A stretch of DNA of 15,118 nt from Eubacterium sp. UBA4343 (lineage in GTDB: Bacteria; Bacillota; Clostridia; Lachnospirales; Lachnospiraceae): NCBI GenBank assembly GCA_002394235.1, contig DGTF01000057.1, positions 1-15,118 on the forward strand. Direction: 5' to 3'. The notes below the pieces were generated by a model, which saw only the letters and a list, made by a program, of their open reading frames with translations, had not been told where the DNA came from and searched no databases. Both the position numbers and the translations under genes were made by a program. This document shows positions 14,378 through 15,118 of this stretch, piece after piece; the stretch's first letter is position 1; each line of letters begins with the position of its first letter.

Positions 14378-14824
14378 TTATTCAATTGCAATGGTCTTCT
14401 TCTCCGGAACCGCCTTCTTATCTTCCTTCTTCGGAACTGTAATTTTCAGAACACCGTTCTCGAATTTTGCTCCGATGTCCTCTTCCTTGACGCCTTCACC
14501 TACATAGAAGCTCCTCGCCATACTGCCTGCGTAACGCTCCTGTCTGATCAGCTTGCCTTCTTTATCTTTCTCTTCCTTGCCGAGACCCTTCTGAGCGGCA
14601 ATGTTCAGATAGCCATCATTGAGTGTCAGCGCAATATCTTCTTTCTTACATCCCGGAAGATCTACGTCCAGTTCATAATGATCCTTCTGATCCTTAATAT
14701 CTGTCTTCATGAGATTTTTTGCATGACGCCCGAACACCGGATTTCTTTTTCCGAAGAATTCATCATCAAAATCATCCATCATATCTTCCATATCCTCTCC
14801 GAACAAACTTGGTAAATACATCAT
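14378..14824 (-). CDS. Hsp20/alpha-crystallin small heat-shock protein
   Basis: 148-aa ATP-independent holdase chaperone that forms oligomers and binds unfolding proteins under stress; cytosolic. Seen: an acidic, Met/Phe-rich N-terminal arm (1-35), then the alpha-crystallin domain (about 38-135) with TDIKDQKDHYELDVDLPGCK (41-60), LTLNDGYLNIAAQ (66-78), ERYAGSMARSFYVGEGVKEE (96-115) and the signature ENGVLKITVPK (122-132). The C-terminal tail ends KKTIAIE, containing an IxI-type anchor. Length is typical. AGGAGG lies eight bases before the first of two consecutive ATGs. Transcription likely starts about 160 bp upstream at the CIRCE-like promoter, so heat-shock control by HrcA is plausible. Confidence 0.95.
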   Translation of the reverse strand: MMYLPSLFGEDMEDMMDDFDDEFFGKRNPVFGRHAKNLMKTDIKDQKDHYELDVDLPGCKKEDIALTLNDGYLNIAAQKGLGKEEKDKEGKLIRQERYAGSMARSFYVGEGVKEEDIGAKFENGVLKITVPKKEDKKAVPEKKTIAIE

Positions 14825-14839
14825 AAGTCATACCTCCTT

Positions 14840-14965
14840 TTACCATAAAAGCATGTCCGGATGTCGTCTCAAGCACCCTGCATGTAACTTCTGAGCCTTT
14901 CTGTAATGCTCTTTACGTTCTTCGATTCGCTCCGGGTCTCTGTATCCGCGGCCCTTCAGCTCATC
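14840..14965 (-). pseudogene. Possible broken small ORF in the hsp20 leader
   Basis: A 41-codon frame without a start codon (beginning DELKGRGYRDPERIEERK, ending RRHPDMLLW) is open between two stops and looks protein-like: charged and helical. An ATG at 14964 with an AAAGGG site nine bases upstream lies exactly where a start is expected, but in another frame; one deleted base would restore it. Its TAA sits at the hsp20 ribosome binding site, a coupling-like layout. It could still be chance. Confidence 0.25.
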
Positions 14966-14993
14966 TTATGTAACCCTTTCTTGTTACGATTAT

Positions 14994-15022
14994 GTAATAG
15001 CACCATTTGTTAGCCATGTCAA
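14994..15022 (-). promoter_or_regulatory. Promoter of hsp20
   Basis: Minus strand: a perfect TTGACA (15017-15022), a 17-bp spacer, and TATTAC (14994-14999, four of six). It begins within the CIRCE-like element, which would place it under repressor control. The predicted leader is about 160 nt. Confidence 0.75.
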
Positions 15023-15036
15023 GTGTTGAGTGCTAA
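15010..15036. promoter_or_regulatory. CIRCE-like element (HrcA operator), one arm degenerate
   Basis: The canonical CIRCE is TTAGCACTC-N9-GAGTGCTAA. Here the right arm GAGTGCTAA (15028-15036) is exact, the spacing is exactly nine, and the left arm reads TTAGCCATG (six of nine). The left arm and spacer contain the -35 box of the hsp20 promoter. HrcA regulation is therefore likely but possibly weakened. Confidence 0.7.
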
Positions 15037-15040
15037 TTTT

Positions 15041-15118
15041 CTATTCTTTCTGATCAAAATCTTTAAAAAGATCCCGGAATCCGGGTTCTTTTCCAATCGA
15101 GTAGGAGGCGGTGACTAA
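15041..15118 (-). CDS. C-terminal end of an unidentified gene entering from the right
   Basis: The minus strand is open from the right edge to a TAG at 15041-15043 and encodes 25 residues with a protein-like composition, including SIGKEPGFRDLFKDFDQKE at its end. Too short to identify. Its stop lies four bases before the CIRCE-like element, so hsp20 has its own promoter directly behind this gene. It might be a chance frame. Confidence 0.4.
   Translation of the reverse strand, partial: LVTASYSIGKEPGFRDLFKDFDQKE

Noticed and set aside
15060..15118. Start of a plus-strand gene at the right edge after an AGGAGG-like site
   Set aside because: AGGAGG at about 15103 is followed by GTG only two bases later, too close to serve as a start; no start codon at proper spacing is visible within the window.

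Overview
The window looks like a chromosomal stretch from a low-to-mid GC Gram-positive anaerobe, most likely a Clostridia member such as Lachnospiraceae. This rests on strong AGGAGG-type ribosome binding sites, tightly packed same-strand genes, sigma-A-like promoters, a CIRCE-like element, and an AprA/AprB-type APS reductase next to cysD/cysN, an arrangement I recall from Clostridium species. Genus-level placement is inference. No rRNA, tRNA, CRISPR or transposase was seen. Nearly all genes lie on the minus strand; the only plus-strand gene is the CHR-family transporter.

Layout, left to right. (1) 1-2850: 3' part missing glgB (glycogen branching enzyme) preceded by mgtE (Mg2+ channel/transporter), probably co-transcribed. 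(2) 2851-3743: non-coding, with tandem repeats in the mgtE leader and some dispersed repeats. (3) 3744-4443: a HigB/HigA-type toxin-antitoxin pair with its own promoter, in which a perfect 20-bp palindrome covers the -10 box. (4) 4573-9533: a sulfate-activation and APS-reduction operon transcribed aprA-aprB-cysD-cysN, ending in a hairpin. (5) 9534-9850: a divergent promoter region holding a 38-bp tandem repeat array and a dyad that overlaps the aprA -10 box. (6) 9851-11368: a two-domain ChrA-like transporter, plausibly the sulfate importer for the operon. (7) 11481-12458: an unrecognised cytosolic protein. (8) 12911-13996: a sigma-70 family factor lacking region 1, with a 21-bp repeat array between its stop codon and its terminator. 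(9) 14231-15036: an Hsp20 small heat-shock protein with a strong promoter inside a CIRCE-like element, then the last codons of another gene at the right edge.

The sulfur genes form one pathway: uptake (ChrA-like, inferred), sulfate + ATP to APS (CysD/CysN), and APS to sulfite (AprA/AprB). It bypasses PAPS, and no APS kinase or PAPS reductase is present in the window. The most unusual global feature is a set of short tandem repeat arrays with unrelated sequences and unit lengths (61, 31, 38, 43 and 53 bp). Each lies about 30-95 bp upstream of a start codon, within known or likely 5' leaders. A sixth array (21 bp) lies in the sigma-factor 3' region. This recurring architecture is the best candidate here for something undescribed.
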